Source: Saprospiraceae bacterium
Lineage (GTDB): Bacteria > Bacteroidota > Bacteroidia > Chitinophagales > Saprospiraceae
DNA length: 64,000 nt
Reading direction: 5' to 3'
Assembly: GCA_016710235.1 (NCBI GenBank)
Contig: JADJLG010000001.1
Coordinates: 2,593,501-2,657,500, forward strand
Both the position numbers and the translations under genes were made by a program. Each line of letters starts with the position of its first letter. Within the stretch, counting starts at the first letter, position 1. Under the pieces are notes generated by a model that saw only the letters and a program-made list of their open reading frames with translations, ran no database searches and was not told where the DNA came from. This document shows, piece after piece, positions 1-9,019 of the stretch.

Positions 1-1
1 C

Positions 2-100
2 TGTCATGAAATTGCCTACAACTTCAAGAAAATCAATAAGTCGGAAGCGAAGATGATGGAAGACATAGAGCATTTTCTTCAAAATCTTGGGGGAGAGTAG
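2..100 (+). CDS. C-terminal fragment of an unidentified protein
   Basis: An open frame enters from the left edge and ends at TAG after 32 codons. The tail is rich in Lys, Glu and Asn and ends EHFLQNLGGE. No family can be assigned from so short a piece. That it is coding is supported by the clean frame and by a strong intrinsic terminator 124 bases further on in the same direction. It converges on the M23 peptidase gene. Confidence 0.5.
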   Translation, partial: CHEIAYNFKKINKSEAKMMEDIEHFLQNLGGE

Positions 101-223
101 GGTTTATCTTCCTCTTTTATTTTGATTAAAAGTCTGCAAAGTCAATTCAGCCATGGTTTGAAGATTAATCTTGAAAGATCTCTGCGCTGCACAATAAGGC
201 TTATCTAAAATTTCTATACTTAT

Positions 224-252
224 GCATTAAGCACCGCTTAATGCCTTTTTTT
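224..252 (+). terminator. Intrinsic terminator after the left-edge gene
   Basis: A perfect 9-bp stem (GCATTAAGC / GCTTAATGC) closes a 3-nt ACC loop and is followed by C and seven T. The T-run lies on the plus-strand side only, so it should stop transcription coming from the truncated gene at the left edge. The rest of the 101-364 gap shows nothing recognisable. Confidence 0.8.
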
Positions 253-364
253 AAAAATTAAATTGGTGCTTGTCTTTCCTCGAGATATAAATTAGGCTTT
301 ATAAAACAGGTCGATGCAAAGAGAGTAAAAACTCCTATAAATTTATAAAGAGTAAAAGGAATGA

Positions 365-1345
365 TCAATCAAATGATTGGTTTGCAATGGATGCTTTTTC
401 GACCATCTCCTGATATTCTTTTGGATCTAAACCATCCATGCAGTAGTGGATTGGATTGACTGGTTTGCCATTGAAATGAACCTCATAGTGACAATGTGGA
501 CCGGTAGAGGTGCCTGTATTGCCTATAGTACCTATTTTTTGGCCTTTGGTAACTTTTTCACCTTGTCGCACCACAATATCCTTCATATGAGCATACAAGG
601 TCACGTAGCCAAATCCGTGATCTATGGTGACAGAGCGTCCATAGCCGGAGGATTTATTTTCTACTTTGACTACCTTACCGTCACCTGTGGATTGGATAGG
701 TGTGCCTGCCGGCGCAGTAAAATCAATACCTTGATGCATTTTGTTGATCTTGTGAAGGGGATGCAAGCGGATACCAAATCCCGACAGTTGTTCAACATTG
801 CGCTCCAACTTGTCTATACGAACAGGTTTTACTGAGGGAATGCTGGCAATCATGTCTTCTCGGGTTCTCGCCAATTTTTCCAGAGTATCGAGCGATTTTG
901 ATTGGAGATACAACTGTTTTTCAAGCTTTCCAACTTGTTCTTTGATATCACGTAGCGAGCCGGAATTTTTTAAGTGATTGAGATAAGAAGAAGGGTCGTG
1001 TCCTCCGACTCCCGATTCCCACAGACCTTGATCTATCGGATCCATTCCAAAAAGTACACGATGAACTTTGGCATCTCTGTTCTGAAGGTTTTGAAGAATT
1101 TTTGAAGCTTTTTCAGTTTGATCTTTCATTGAAAGAAACTGATACTCCATTTGTGTCAGTTCTTTGCGAAGTGCTTTTTCTCCAGGACTTGGAAAATACT
1201 CAGATGTGAGGAAAGTGAAAATAATAGCGGTGATTACGACTGCGCACAGGAACATAAATGCGCGCAGCACGAGATTCTTCCTCGAAAGCTTGACTTTCTC
1301 GAATTGGAGCGTATGGGGGTTGTATACGTATTTTTCTCCTCTCAT
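365..1345 (-). CDS. M23 (LytM-type) metallopeptidase, membrane-anchored
   Basis: Zinc endopeptidase expected to cleave peptidoglycan cross-bridges in the periplasm. The 326-residue protein has a short cytoplasmic N-terminus, one transmembrane helix at about residues 27-48, a helical coiled region to about 170 and a C-terminal M23 domain. The domain shows the Zn-binding HxxxD (HQGID, near 205) and HxH (PHCHYE, near 284) motifs and the usual G-rich beta core (GYGRSVTIDHG). The architecture matches Bacteroidota M23 proteins that often sit beside alaS, as here. It is transcribed divergently from alaS; a TAACTTTG motif lies 67 bases upstream. The catalytic residues look intact. Whether it degrades peptidoglycan or acts as a regulator such as EnvC cannot be told. 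Confidence 0.93.
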   Translation of the reverse strand: MRGEKYVYNPHTLQFEKVKLSRKNLVLRAFMFLCAVVITAIIFTFLTSEYFPSPGEKALRKELTQMEYQFLSMKDQTEKASKILQNLQNRDAKVHRVLFGMDPIDQGLWESGVGGHDPSSYLNHLKNSGSLRDIKEQVGKLEKQLYLQSKSLDTLEKLARTREDMIASIPSVKPVRIDKLERNVEQLSGFGIRLHPLHKINKMHQGIDFTAPAGTPIQSTGDGKVVKVENKSSGYGRSVTIDHGFGYVTLYAHMKDIVVRQGEKVTKGQKIGTIGNTGTSTGPHCHYEVHFNGKPVNPIHYCMDGLDPKEYQEMVEKASIANQSFD

Positions 1346-1411
1346 TTCAGCATCGGTGGTAATTTAATTACTTTTGCGATCCGAGACGAAACTCGTTTTG
1401 TTTGATTCATA

Positions 1412-1419
1412 CAAAGTTA
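1412..1419 (-). promoter_or_regulatory. Bacteroidota -7 element for the M23 gene
   Basis: TAACTTTG on the minus strand is a full match to the Bacteroidota -7 consensus TAnnTTTG. No convincing -33 TTG lies at the right distance. On the other side of the gap, TATCTTTA at 1478-1485 could serve alaS. A (TA)n tract at about 1462-1478 fills much of the 190-bp divergent spacer. Confidence 0.45.
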
Positions 1420-1535
1420 AGAATTTCTCGTAATTCGCGAGTAAGTTGGTTCGGCAAAATAATATATATATATATATTATCTTTATAAATAAAAGAAATT
1501 CAATATTTTAGAAAATAATTTTAGAAAATAAAAAC

Positions 1536-4166
1536 ATGGATTCGAAGCAAATTCGCCAAAGGTTTTTGAATTATTTTGCGAAGAAGGGACATAAAATTGT
1601 GCCATCCGCTCCAATTGTAGTCAAAAATGATCCTACGCTTATGTTTACAAATGCAGGCATGAATCAGTTTAAAGACTATTTCCTTGGAACAAAGGTACCT
1701 GAAGTTCGCCGGATAGCAGATACGCAAAAATGTTTGAGGGTCAGTGGCAAGCATAACGATCTTGAAGAAGTAGGGACCGATGGTTATCATCATACGATGT
1801 TTGAAATGTTGGGCAACTGGTCATTCGGGGATTATTTCAAAAAAGAGGCAATTCAAATGGCCTGGCAGCTTTTGACAGAAGAATACAGGTTGCCAAAGGA
1901 CAGATTGTTTATCAGTGTGTTCGGTGGCGATGAAAGCGAAGGTCTGGATAGGGACATGGAAGCGGTGCGTTTCTGGAGGGAGTGGGTCGATGAAGATCGG
2001 ATTTTGTTTTTTGGTAAAAAGGACAATTTCTGGGAGATGGGGGATACGGGTCCCTGTGGTCCTTGTAGCGAAATCCATATTGACCTGAGATCAGAAGATG
2101 AAATCAAAAGAAATCCTGGTGCACCTTTGGTCAATGCAGGGACGCCTGATGTCATGGAGATTTGGAATCTGGTTTTTATTCAATTCAACAGAAAAGCAGA
2201 TGGTAGCCTGGAGGAACTGCCTGAAAAACATATCGATACAGGCATGGGATTTGAAAGGCTGTCGATGGTCTTACAAAATAAAAAAGCAAGCTACGATACA
2301 GATATTTTTTCACCTACGATCCAATTTATCGAAAACTTTTCAGGTATCCTCTATAAAGGATCTTACACTAGAGAAGATAAATCCGATATGGCAATGAGAG
2401 TGATTGCAGACCATATCCGTGCCATAGTTTTTGCGATAGCAGATGGTTCCATTCCTTCAAATACCGGTCCCGGTTACGTGATCAGGAGAATATTGAGAAG
2501 AGCAGTGAGATATTATTATAGTTACCTGAATATCAAAGATCCTTTCTTGTTTCGCTTAGTTCCAATATTGGTAGAAGGAATGAGCGAAGCCTTTCCTGAA
2601 TTGATTTCTCAAGGAGAATTGATCACCAAGGTAATCCATGAAGAAGAGCATTCGTTTCTTCATACCTTGGAAGCAGGTCTCAAGAGATTTGAGACCCTGC
2701 AAGTCTCAAATAAGCAGCTCAGCGGCAAAGATGCATTTGAACTCTACGATACCTATGGTTTTCCGATAGATCTCACGGTGCTCATTGCCAGAGAGAAAGA
2801 TTGGGAGGTTGACATATCTGCTTATCAACAAGCGCTCAATCAGCAAAAAGACCGCTCTCGGGCAGATGCCAAAAAAGAGTATTCCGATTGGCATATTCTC
2901 AATGATGGAGAAACGACTTTTGTGGGATATGACCAATCTTCTTTACCAGAAGTAAGGGTGTTGCGATGGAGAGAGTTTACAGCTAAGGGAAACAAGAATT
3001 ATCATCTCGTTCTGGATAAAACTCCATTTTATGCTGAAGGAGGAGGTCAAGTTGGTGATACCGGAATATTACAGGCAGGTGAGGAAACTCTTCAAATATT
3101 GAATACAGTAAAAGAAAATGATTTGATTCTGCACGTAGTAGATAGATTACCAGCTACGTTGGATAGGTCAATGTCTTGTGAGATAAACATGATGAGAAGG
3201 AGTTTGATAGAATGCAATCATTCAGCAACACATTTGCTGCATGCAGCTTTGAGGGAAGTTTTAGGGACACATGTGACCCAGAAAGGATCATTGGTCAATG
3301 ACAATTATTTGAGATTTGACTTTTCCCATTTTCAAAAAGTACAGCCGGATGAGTTGAAGAAAATAGAGCAAATTGTCAATCAAAAAATAAGACAAAATGT
3401 CCCAAGAATAGAGGATAGGTCTATCCCCATAGAAATCGCCAAGACGAAAGGTGCGATGATGCTTTTCGGTGAAAAATATGGAGAGAATGTACGTATGATC
3501 ACTTTTGATTCAACATTTTCCCGAGAATTGTGTGGAGGATGTCACGTGCCATCGACCGCGGTGATTGGAATGCTGAAAATAGTATCTGAGTCTGCCGTGG
3601 CTGCTGGAATTAGAAGAATAGAAGCGTTGACCGCTGTCGGTGCAGAAAATTATGTTTTGGATCAAGAGCAGCTACTGGAACAAATTAAAGAAAAACTGAA
3701 TCATCCTCGCGATATCGTCAATAGCATCATACATCTTCAGGAAGAGAATAAATCTTTGCAAAAAACAATTCTGGAATGGAAAGAAAAAGATGCTCAACAA
3801 CTGTATCAGAATTTGTTACCTCAAGCTGTACGAGTTAAAGGTATTCAAACATTGGCAGTTCAGGTAAATCTGGATGACAGTAAAATAGCTAAAAATCTGA
3901 TATTCCAATTGGGCAAGCAGCTTTCTCCATGTATTCTATTATTGGCTTATCAAACTGATGAAAAACCACAGTTGATGTGTTATGTTTCTGAAGACATCGC
4001 TGGACTTTATCCGGCACCTCAACTTTTGAAAAAAGTAACTTCGCACATTGAAGGAGGAGGAGGGGGGCAAGCATTTTTTGCTACTGCCGGAGGGAAAAAA
4101 TTGTCCGGATTGCCTGCTGCAATTCAGGCAGCTCATGAAGTGATTCCTCAATTGCTGAATTCATAA
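1536..4166 (+). CDS. alaS: Alanine--tRNA ligase
   Basis: Charges tRNA-Ala with alanine in the cytoplasm and clears mischarged Ser/Gly-tRNA. At 876 residues it is full length. The class II catalytic core carries FTNAGMNQFKDYF (near residue 37) and HHTMFEMLGNWSFGDYF (near 86). The editing domain has HSATHLLH (HxxxH, near 561) and CGGCH (near 665), which together bind zinc. The C-terminal DHHA1 region has the glycine-rich GGGGGGQAFFATAGG segment near 840. It is the first gene of a plus-strand run; the next gene starts 4 bases after its stop. Nothing is missing. Confidence 0.98.
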   Translation: MDSKQIRQRFLNYFAKKGHKIVPSAPIVVKNDPTLMFTNAGMNQFKDYFLGTKVPEVRRIADTQKCLRVSGKHNDLEEVGTDGYHHTMFEMLGNWSFGDYFKKEAIQMAWQLLTEEYRLPKDRLFISVFGGDESEGLDRDMEAVRFWREWVDEDRILFFGKKDNFWEMGDTGPCGPCSEIHIDLRSEDEIKRNPGAPLVNAGTPDVMEIWNLVFIQFNRKADGSLEELPEKHIDTGMGFERLSMVLQNKKASYDTDIFSPTIQFIENFSGILYKGSYTREDKSDMAMRVIADHIRAIVFAIADGSIPSNTGPGYVIRRILRRAVRYYYSYLNIKDPFLFRLVPILVEGMSEAFPELISQGELITKVIHEEEHSFLHTLEAGLKRFETLQVSNKQLSGKDAFELYDTYGFPIDLTVLIAREKDWEVDISAYQQALNQQKDRSRADAKKEYSDWHILNDGETTFVGYDQSSLPEVRVLRWREFTAKGNKNYHLVLDKTPFYAEGGGQVGDTGILQAGEETLQILNTVKENDLILHVVDRLPATLDRSMSCEINMMRRSLIECNHSATHLLHAALREVLGTHVTQKGSLVNDNYLRFDFSHFQKVQPDELKKIEQIVNQKIRQNVPRIEDRSIPIEIAKTKGAMMLFGEKYGENVRMITFDSTFSRELCGGCHVPSTAVIGMLKIVSESAVAAGIRRIEALTAVGAENYVLDQEQLLEQIKEKLNHPRDIVNSIIHLQEENKSLQKTILEWKEKDAQQLYQNLLPQAVRVKGIQTLAVQVNLDDSKIAKNLIFQLGKQLSPCILLLAYQTDEKPQLMCYVSEDIAGLYPAPQLLKKVTSHIEGGGGGQAFFATAGGKKLSGLPAAIQAAHEVIPQLLNS

Positions 4167-4170
4167 ACTT

Positions 4171-4467
4171 ATGTTAGGAACTATTATCATTATCAGTATT
4201 GCTATACTGTTGATAGGATTCAATCTTTATATTCGGGTATCTACGTTGAAGTATATTAAAACTATGATGGACAAAGGAATTCGTTTTGGTTGGGAACAGC
4301 TCATTTCTTCACAGAGATGGCAAAAAGAAGTCGTGGAAAACTATCCAAATGATGCCGATTTTTTGAACCGATTCAGAAAGCAAGTACTCTCAACATCCCT
4401 ATTATTTATTCTCGTTATTATTATTGTTTTAGTATTGCTTTTTAGCTGGAGATCAATTTATCTGTGA
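4171..4467 (+). CDS. Small two-helix membrane protein, unknown function
   Basis: 98 residues with hydrophobic helices at about 1-20 and 73-94, separated by a polar segment with several Trp, Arg and Glu residues (FGWEQLISSQRWQKEV). I do not recognise a family. It lies 4 bases after alaS and 1 base before the Gfo/Idh gene, so it is almost certainly co-transcribed and translationally coupled. Codon use resembles its neighbours. The predicted topology is a hairpin in the inner membrane with a soluble middle of about 50 residues. Function is unknown. Confidence 0.8.
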   Translation: MLGTIIIISIAILLIGFNLYIRVSTLKYIKTMMDKGIRFGWEQLISSQRWQKEVVENYPNDADFLNRFRKQVLSTSLLFILVIIIVLVLLFSWRSIYL

Positions 4468-4468
4468 T

Positions 4469-5431
4469 ATGAAAGTGAGATTAGGATTGGTTGGATTAGG
4501 TTATTTGGGAAAGATCCATTTGAACTGCATTAAACAAGTGAGTGATATAGATTTTGTTGGATGCCATGATCTCCAAAGCGGACCCGCCAGAGAATTGTGT
4601 GAACAACATCAGCTGCGCTATTTTGAAAGTTTGGATGAATTGCTCAGTGAATGCGATGCCATTGATATAGTGACTCCAACTATGACTCATTTTCAAATAG
4701 CAGAACAAGCGATGAAAATGGGGAAGCATGTGTTTATAGAAAAACCTGTCACTTCGCTGCCTGCAGAAGCGGAAGCCCTGCTCAATCTGCAAAGAAAGAT
4801 GGGAGTCAAAGCTCAGATCGGACACGTGGAGAGATACAATCCGGCTTTTCTCGCCGTAAAGCCCTTTCTCAAAAATGTCAGATTCATTGAAGCACATAGA
4901 TTATCTTCATTTAATCCGCGTGGTACTGATGTCTCTGTGGTTCACGACCTGATGATACATGACCTGGATTTGATTTCTTGGATCGCAGGTTGTGATGTCA
5001 AGTCCATCGCTGCAAATGGGGTTTCTATCGTCAGCAGGGTAGCTGATATTTGCAATGCTAGAATTGAATTTGCAAATGGTTTGGTCTGCAATGTCACTGC
5101 AAGTAGAATTTCAGTAAAACCAATGAGAAAAATAAGGGTATTCCAAGATGATGCTTATATCAGCATGGATCTGATGACCAAAGAAACCCAAATTATTACT
5201 ATGGGAGATGAGGCTGTAGAGAACTCCTTTGAGGTTGACAGCTATCGTGGAAAGAAGTATATATCGATTCAAAATCCTGTCATTCCTGACGTCAATGCAA
5301 TTCGCGAAGAGATACAATCTTTTTGTAAAAGTATCGTTAATAACACTGAAACCGAAGTGAAGCTAGAAGATGGATTAAGGGCATTGACCTTAGTCGATTC
5401 AATAGTTAAACAAATCGAAGCCGAACAATGA
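4469..5431 (+). CDS. Gfo/Idh/MocA family oxidoreductase
   Basis: NAD(P)-dependent sugar-type dehydrogenase of 320 residues. The N-terminal Rossmann fold begins with GLVGLGYLGKIH, and the family's EKPVT motif is near residue 91. The C-terminal substrate domain includes GHVERYNPA and VVHDLMIHDLDL, the conserved substrate-facing segment of a widespread Bacteroidota branch. Related proteins include UDP-sugar 3-dehydrogenases of the WlbA type; the actual substrate is not shown by sequence. The stop overlaps the start of the next gene (ATGA), and a sugar transferase follows two genes later. This suggests, as inference, a role in making an envelope glycan. Confidence 0.9.
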   Translation: MKVRLGLVGLGYLGKIHLNCIKQVSDIDFVGCHDLQSGPARELCEQHQLRYFESLDELLSECDAIDIVTPTMTHFQIAEQAMKMGKHVFIEKPVTSLPAEAEALLNLQRKMGVKAQIGHVERYNPAFLAVKPFLKNVRFIEAHRLSSFNPRGTDVSVVHDLMIHDLDLISWIAGCDVKSIAANGVSIVSRVADICNARIEFANGLVCNVTASRISVKPMRKIRVFQDDAYISMDLMTKETQIITMGDEAVENSFEVDSYRGKKYISIQNPVIPDVNAIREEIQSFCKSIVNNTETEVKLEDGLRALTLVDSIVKQIEAEQ

Positions 5432-6294
5432 ACCAAAACTACATCTTGGCTTGCAGCATTATTGCTGTAATGCTTCTTTTTGGCTGCAGTAGCTTTAACA
5501 CTGAAGAAGCTGTTCCCTCGTATATTAATATTAAAAATTATTCACTTTCTTCTAATGGAAATCAGGGGAGTATTCACCACAATTTTCAAGATGCCTGGAT
5601 GTATGTAAATGGAGATTATGCAGGAGCTTACCAAATACCATTCAATATCCCTGTTTTATCTACCGGAAACTCAACGATTCGGATTACACCCGGCATCAGA
5701 GTTAACGGCTCTCAGACTGAAGCGCGCATTTATCCCTTTATTAAAGCTTATGAGACAAGCCAATTGCTTGCTCCGGGCCTTTCCACACTGATTAACCCAA
5801 TCTATGAGTATGAATCAGACGTGTTTTTTCCTTTAAATGAAGATTTTGATTTTACTCATTTTTTTACAAAAGACATCGACGGTGATCTGGAAACAAAAAT
5901 GGTTTTGAGCGCATCTGCTGACAGTTATGAAGGAGCCAATTCCGGAATCATTAGGGTAGATAGTATTCATCAGAATTATATAGGAGGATATGAAAAATCG
6001 ATCAATATTCCGGTGACACCAAATCGCGTTTACATCGAGCTGCATTTCAAATCAACGGTGAATTTTTATGTAGGACTCTATGGTATAATCCCTGGCTCTA
6101 CACCTGTTGATCTGGTGGTAGCAAGATTAAATCCTAAGACAGAATGGACAAAGGTTTATTTTGATTTCACAGAGTTGACCAATTCTTCAGGAGCAACTTC
6201 TTACCAACCGGTAATTCAGCTACAATACGACAAAGAGAAACCTGAAATAGATCAAGTCGTACAGATAGACAATCTGAAAATCATATACAGGTAA
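5428..6294 (+). CDS. Lipoprotein, unknown function
   Basis: 288 residues with a lipoprotein signal peptide: hydrophobic segment then LLFGCS, giving acylated Cys at about residue 20. The mature part looks all-beta, with many Gly/Asn/Ser-rich strands and VYIELHFKSTVNFYVGLYG in the second half, which resembles a carbohydrate-binding-like sandwich, though I cannot name a family. It overlaps the preceding oxidoreductase by 4 bases and sits 6 bases before the sugar transferase, so the three form one transcription unit. The likely location is the periplasmic face of the inner or outer membrane. Confidence 0.85.
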   Translation: MNQNYILACSIIAVMLLFGCSSFNTEEAVPSYINIKNYSLSSNGNQGSIHHNFQDAWMYVNGDYAGAYQIPFNIPVLSTGNSTIRITPGIRVNGSQTEARIYPFIKAYETSQLLAPGLSTLINPIYEYESDVFFPLNEDFDFTHFFTKDIDGDLETKMVLSASADSYEGANSGIIRVDSIHQNYIGGYEKSINIPVTPNRVYIELHFKSTVNFYVGLYGIIPGSTPVDLVVARLNPKTEWTKVYFDFTELTNSSGATSYQPVIQLQYDKEKPEIDQVVQIDNLKIIYR

Positions 6295-6300
6295 AATGGA

Positions 6301-7713
6301 ATGAATACTCAGATTGAAAATATCATATACAAAATAGTGGATGTGGCTCTGACCGCATTTGCTTGGTATCTCATCTGTGTGTATTTTCAACGATCGGGAT
6401 TTTTTAATCCTGGACAAGAAAACAGTGCATCCCATTTATGGATCAAAGGAATGTTGCTGATCCCGCCTTTTTGGTTTTTGGTCAATCTTTTGGCTGATCA
6501 GTATCGCAATGTATACCGCTTGTCCAGATGGTCTGTTTTTACCGGTACATTAATTATTTCTTCTCTGGGATGTTTGCTGGTCTTCATTATCCTGATGGCC
6601 GACAAAAATCTACACCTGGAAGATCATTTTTTCGAAGGATTATGGAGATATTTTTTACTGCAATTTGGAATGACAGTATTGTTCCGTTTGATTTATCTCA
6701 CATTTACAAGCAATAGACTCAAACGAGGGATTGTAGGATTTAATACATTAATAATTGGTAGTGATCAAAAAGCTGTTGACATTTTCAAAGAAATTACATC
6801 GACTCACTTCAGTCTGGGAAACAAATTTTTAGGATATATCCATTCGAATGGAGGAAGGTCAAATGATCTTATCCAACATTTGCCACAATTGGGTGGCTTG
6901 CCGGATCTCAATAAGGTGATTGAGCAATCGAATATTGAGGAGGTCATTATTGCCATAGAATCCACCGAGCATACAAAATTGAAGACGATTCTGGACACAC
7001 TTTTTGAATATGGAGACAAGTTGATCGTTCGTATTATACCTGATATGTATGATATCTTATTGGGTTCCGTAAAAATGAATCATGTTTATGGAGCTGTGCT
7101 GATTGAGATTCGTCAAGAGATGATGCCTAAATGGCAGATTTTCTTCAAACGACTGATTGATATTGTTGTAAGTTTTATAGCTTTGGTCTTGTTGTCACCG
7201 ATTGTAGCTTACATCATCTTGCGCACTAAATTATCGAGTCCCGGACCAATCATTTATAAACAACAAAGAATCGGGCTAAATGCTAAACCATTTTATATTT
7301 TAAAATTTAGAAGCATGTACGTCGATTCGGAGAATAACGGTCCTCAGTTGTCTCATGATCAGGATCCACGAATTACTCCATGGGGTGCTGTCATGCGTAA
7401 ATGGAGATTGGACGAATTGCCGCAATTCTACAATGTCCTTATCGGTGAAATGTCTTTGGTAGGTCCGCGACCTGAACGAAAATATTTTATCGAACAGATC
7501 ATGGAGAAAGCTCCACACTACAAACATTTGCTCAAAGTCAGACCGGGAATTACTTCATGGGGACAGGTGAAATTTGGATATGCTTCGGACTTGGATGAAA
7601 TGTTACAAAGACTCAAGTATGATTTATTGTATGTTGAGAACAGGTCACTGGGCCTTGATTTTAAAATACTGTTTTATACAGTTTGGGTATTATTTCAAGG
7701 AAAAGGTAAATAA
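6301..7713 (+). CDS. Polyprenyl-phosphate sugar-1-phosphate transferase (WcaJ/WbaP-like)
   Basis: Initiating transferase that moves a sugar-1-phosphate from a nucleotide sugar to undecaprenyl phosphate, the first step of exopolysaccharide or O-antigen repeat synthesis. The 470-residue protein has four or five N-terminal membrane helices, a central CoA-binding-like region (residues about 140-230), a re-entrant helix near 285 and the catalytic bacterial sugar-transferase domain. Diagnostic motifs are KFRSMYVDSE, DELPQFYNVLIGEMSLVGPRPE and RPGITSWGQV. It closes the alaS run and converges on rarA. The identity of the sugar is unknown. Confidence 0.93.
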   Translation: MNTQIENIIYKIVDVALTAFAWYLICVYFQRSGFFNPGQENSASHLWIKGMLLIPPFWFLVNLLADQYRNVYRLSRWSVFTGTLIISSLGCLLVFIILMADKNLHLEDHFFEGLWRYFLLQFGMTVLFRLIYLTFTSNRLKRGIVGFNTLIIGSDQKAVDIFKEITSTHFSLGNKFLGYIHSNGGRSNDLIQHLPQLGGLPDLNKVIEQSNIEEVIIAIESTEHTKLKTILDTLFEYGDKLIVRIIPDMYDILLGSVKMNHVYGAVLIEIRQEMMPKWQIFFKRLIDIVVSFIALVLLSPIVAYIILRTKLSSPGPIIYKQQRIGLNAKPFYILKFRSMYVDSENNGPQLSHDQDPRITPWGAVMRKWRLDELPQFYNVLIGEMSLVGPRPERKYFIEQIMEKAPHYKHLLKVRPGITSWGQVKFGYASDLDEMLQRLKYDLLYVENRSLGLDFKILFYTVWVLFQGKGK

Positions 7714-7745
7714 GCAAAGATTTTTATCTTACGTTGACTAATATA

Positions 7746-9014
7746 CTACAATTTATATTTGTTTTTCCATTTTTCTAGAAGCTGAGCTCTTATTTTTTCT
7801 TCAGCGGGATTATTTGCGGGAATATAGAAACTTTGATGGCTTAGCGATTCAGGCATATACTCTTGTTCCACAAAATGATTTTCATAATCATGACTATACC
7901 TGTACTCTTTTCCATAATTTAATTTTTTCATTAATGTAGTAGGGGCATTTCGAAGATGGAGTGGTACTGCCTGATGGCCGGATTGAGCAGAGCTTTGCAT
8001 TGCTCCTTGAATTGCCATATAGGCAGAATTTGATTTGGAAGAACATGCGAGATATATACAAACTTCAGAAAGTATTATGCGTGATTCAGGGAAGCCCACC
8101 ATTTCAGCAGCACGAGCACCGGCTTCAGCAAGCAGTAGCGCATTTGGATTTGCAAGTCCGATATCCTCTGCAGCTGAAATGAGTAACCTGCGAGAAATGA
8201 ATCTCACATCTTCACCACTATCGATCATTCTTGCCATCCAGTACACCGCGGCTTGCGGATCAGAGCCACGTATAGACTTTATCATTGCCGAAGCAATGTC
8301 ATAATGTTGATCACCATTTTTATCATATTTTGCAATGTTTTTTTGCACCAGCTGAGCGATGAGATCATCAGTGATATGAATTTCAGGATCTGGTAGATGA
8401 CCTATCATTTCCAAGATATTGCATAATTTTCTGGCATCACCGCTTGAAAAATGTAATACGGCGTTTAGTTCATCAAAGTGTATTTTCTTAGCTTCAAAAA
8501 GATAATCTTTCTGAACGATTCTCTCACACAGTAAGAGCATATCATCATCAGCTATCGGTTCCAGGATATAAACTTGGCATCTGCTAAGAAGTGCTGAATT
8601 CACCTCAAAGGATGGATTTTCAGTCGTGGCGCCGATGAGTGCTATAGTTCCATTTTCTACTGCCCCTAATAAAGCGTCTTGTTGAGATTTATTGAATCGA
8701 TGTATTTCGTCTATGAAGAGAATTGATGAATTTTGTTGAAAAAATTTTGAACTTTCCGCTTTTTGAATGGCTTCTCTCACTTCTTTTACGCCTGCTTGGA
8801 CTGCACTCAATATATGAAATGGTCTCTTCATTTCTGAGGCGATTATACGGGCTAGAGTGGTCTTGCCAACTCCTGGAGGACCCCAGAGTATCATCGATGG
8901 TACATGCCCTTGCAACAAGGTATTTTTCAAAGCAGCATCCGGACCTACAAGCTGTTTTTGGCCAATGATCTCGTCCAAAGATTTTGGACGCATTCTCTCC
9001 GCGAGTGGTTGCAT
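7746..9014 (-). CDS. rarA: Replication-associated recombination protein A (RarA/MgsA)
   Basis: AAA+ ATPase acting at stalled replication forks. It belongs to the RarA/WRNIP1/Mgs1 family, related to clamp-loader ATPases. The 422-residue protein has Walker A GPPGVGKTT at residues 45-53, Walker B FIDEIHRF near 99-106 and sensor-like GATTENPSFE. The C-terminal tetramerisation domain includes RGSDPQAAVYWMARMIDSGED and PLHLRNAPT. It begins 5 bases after the sppA stop and is the last gene of a seven-gene minus-strand run. All expected motifs are present. Confidence 0.96.
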   Translation of the reverse strand: MQPLAERMRPKSLDEIIGQKQLVGPDAALKNTLLQGHVPSMILWGPPGVGKTTLARIIASEMKRPFHILSAVQAGVKEVREAIQKAESSKFFQQNSSILFIDEIHRFNKSQQDALLGAVENGTIALIGATTENPSFEVNSALLSRCQVYILEPIADDDMLLLCERIVQKDYLFEAKKIHFDELNAVLHFSSGDARKLCNILEMIGHLPDPEIHITDDLIAQLVQKNIAKYDKNGDQHYDIASAMIKSIRGSDPQAAVYWMARMIDSGEDVRFISRRLLISAAEDIGLANPNALLLAEAGARAAEMVGFPESRIILSEVCIYLACSSKSNSAYMAIQGAMQSSAQSGHQAVPLHLRNAPTTLMKKLNYGKEYRYSHDYENHFVEQEYMPESLSHQSFYIPANNPAEEKIRAQLLEKWKNKYKL

Positions 9015-9019
9015 TGTTG

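Noticed and set aside
446..835. 129-codon plus-strand ORF opposite the M23 peptidase
   Set aside because: It is a shadow of the well-supported M23 catalytic domain on the other strand and has no protein-like motif.
1462..1478. (TA)n tract as a phase-variation repeat
   Set aside because: It is a short tract in an AT-rich spacer. It could affect spacing, but nothing shows variability and it matches ordinary low complexity.
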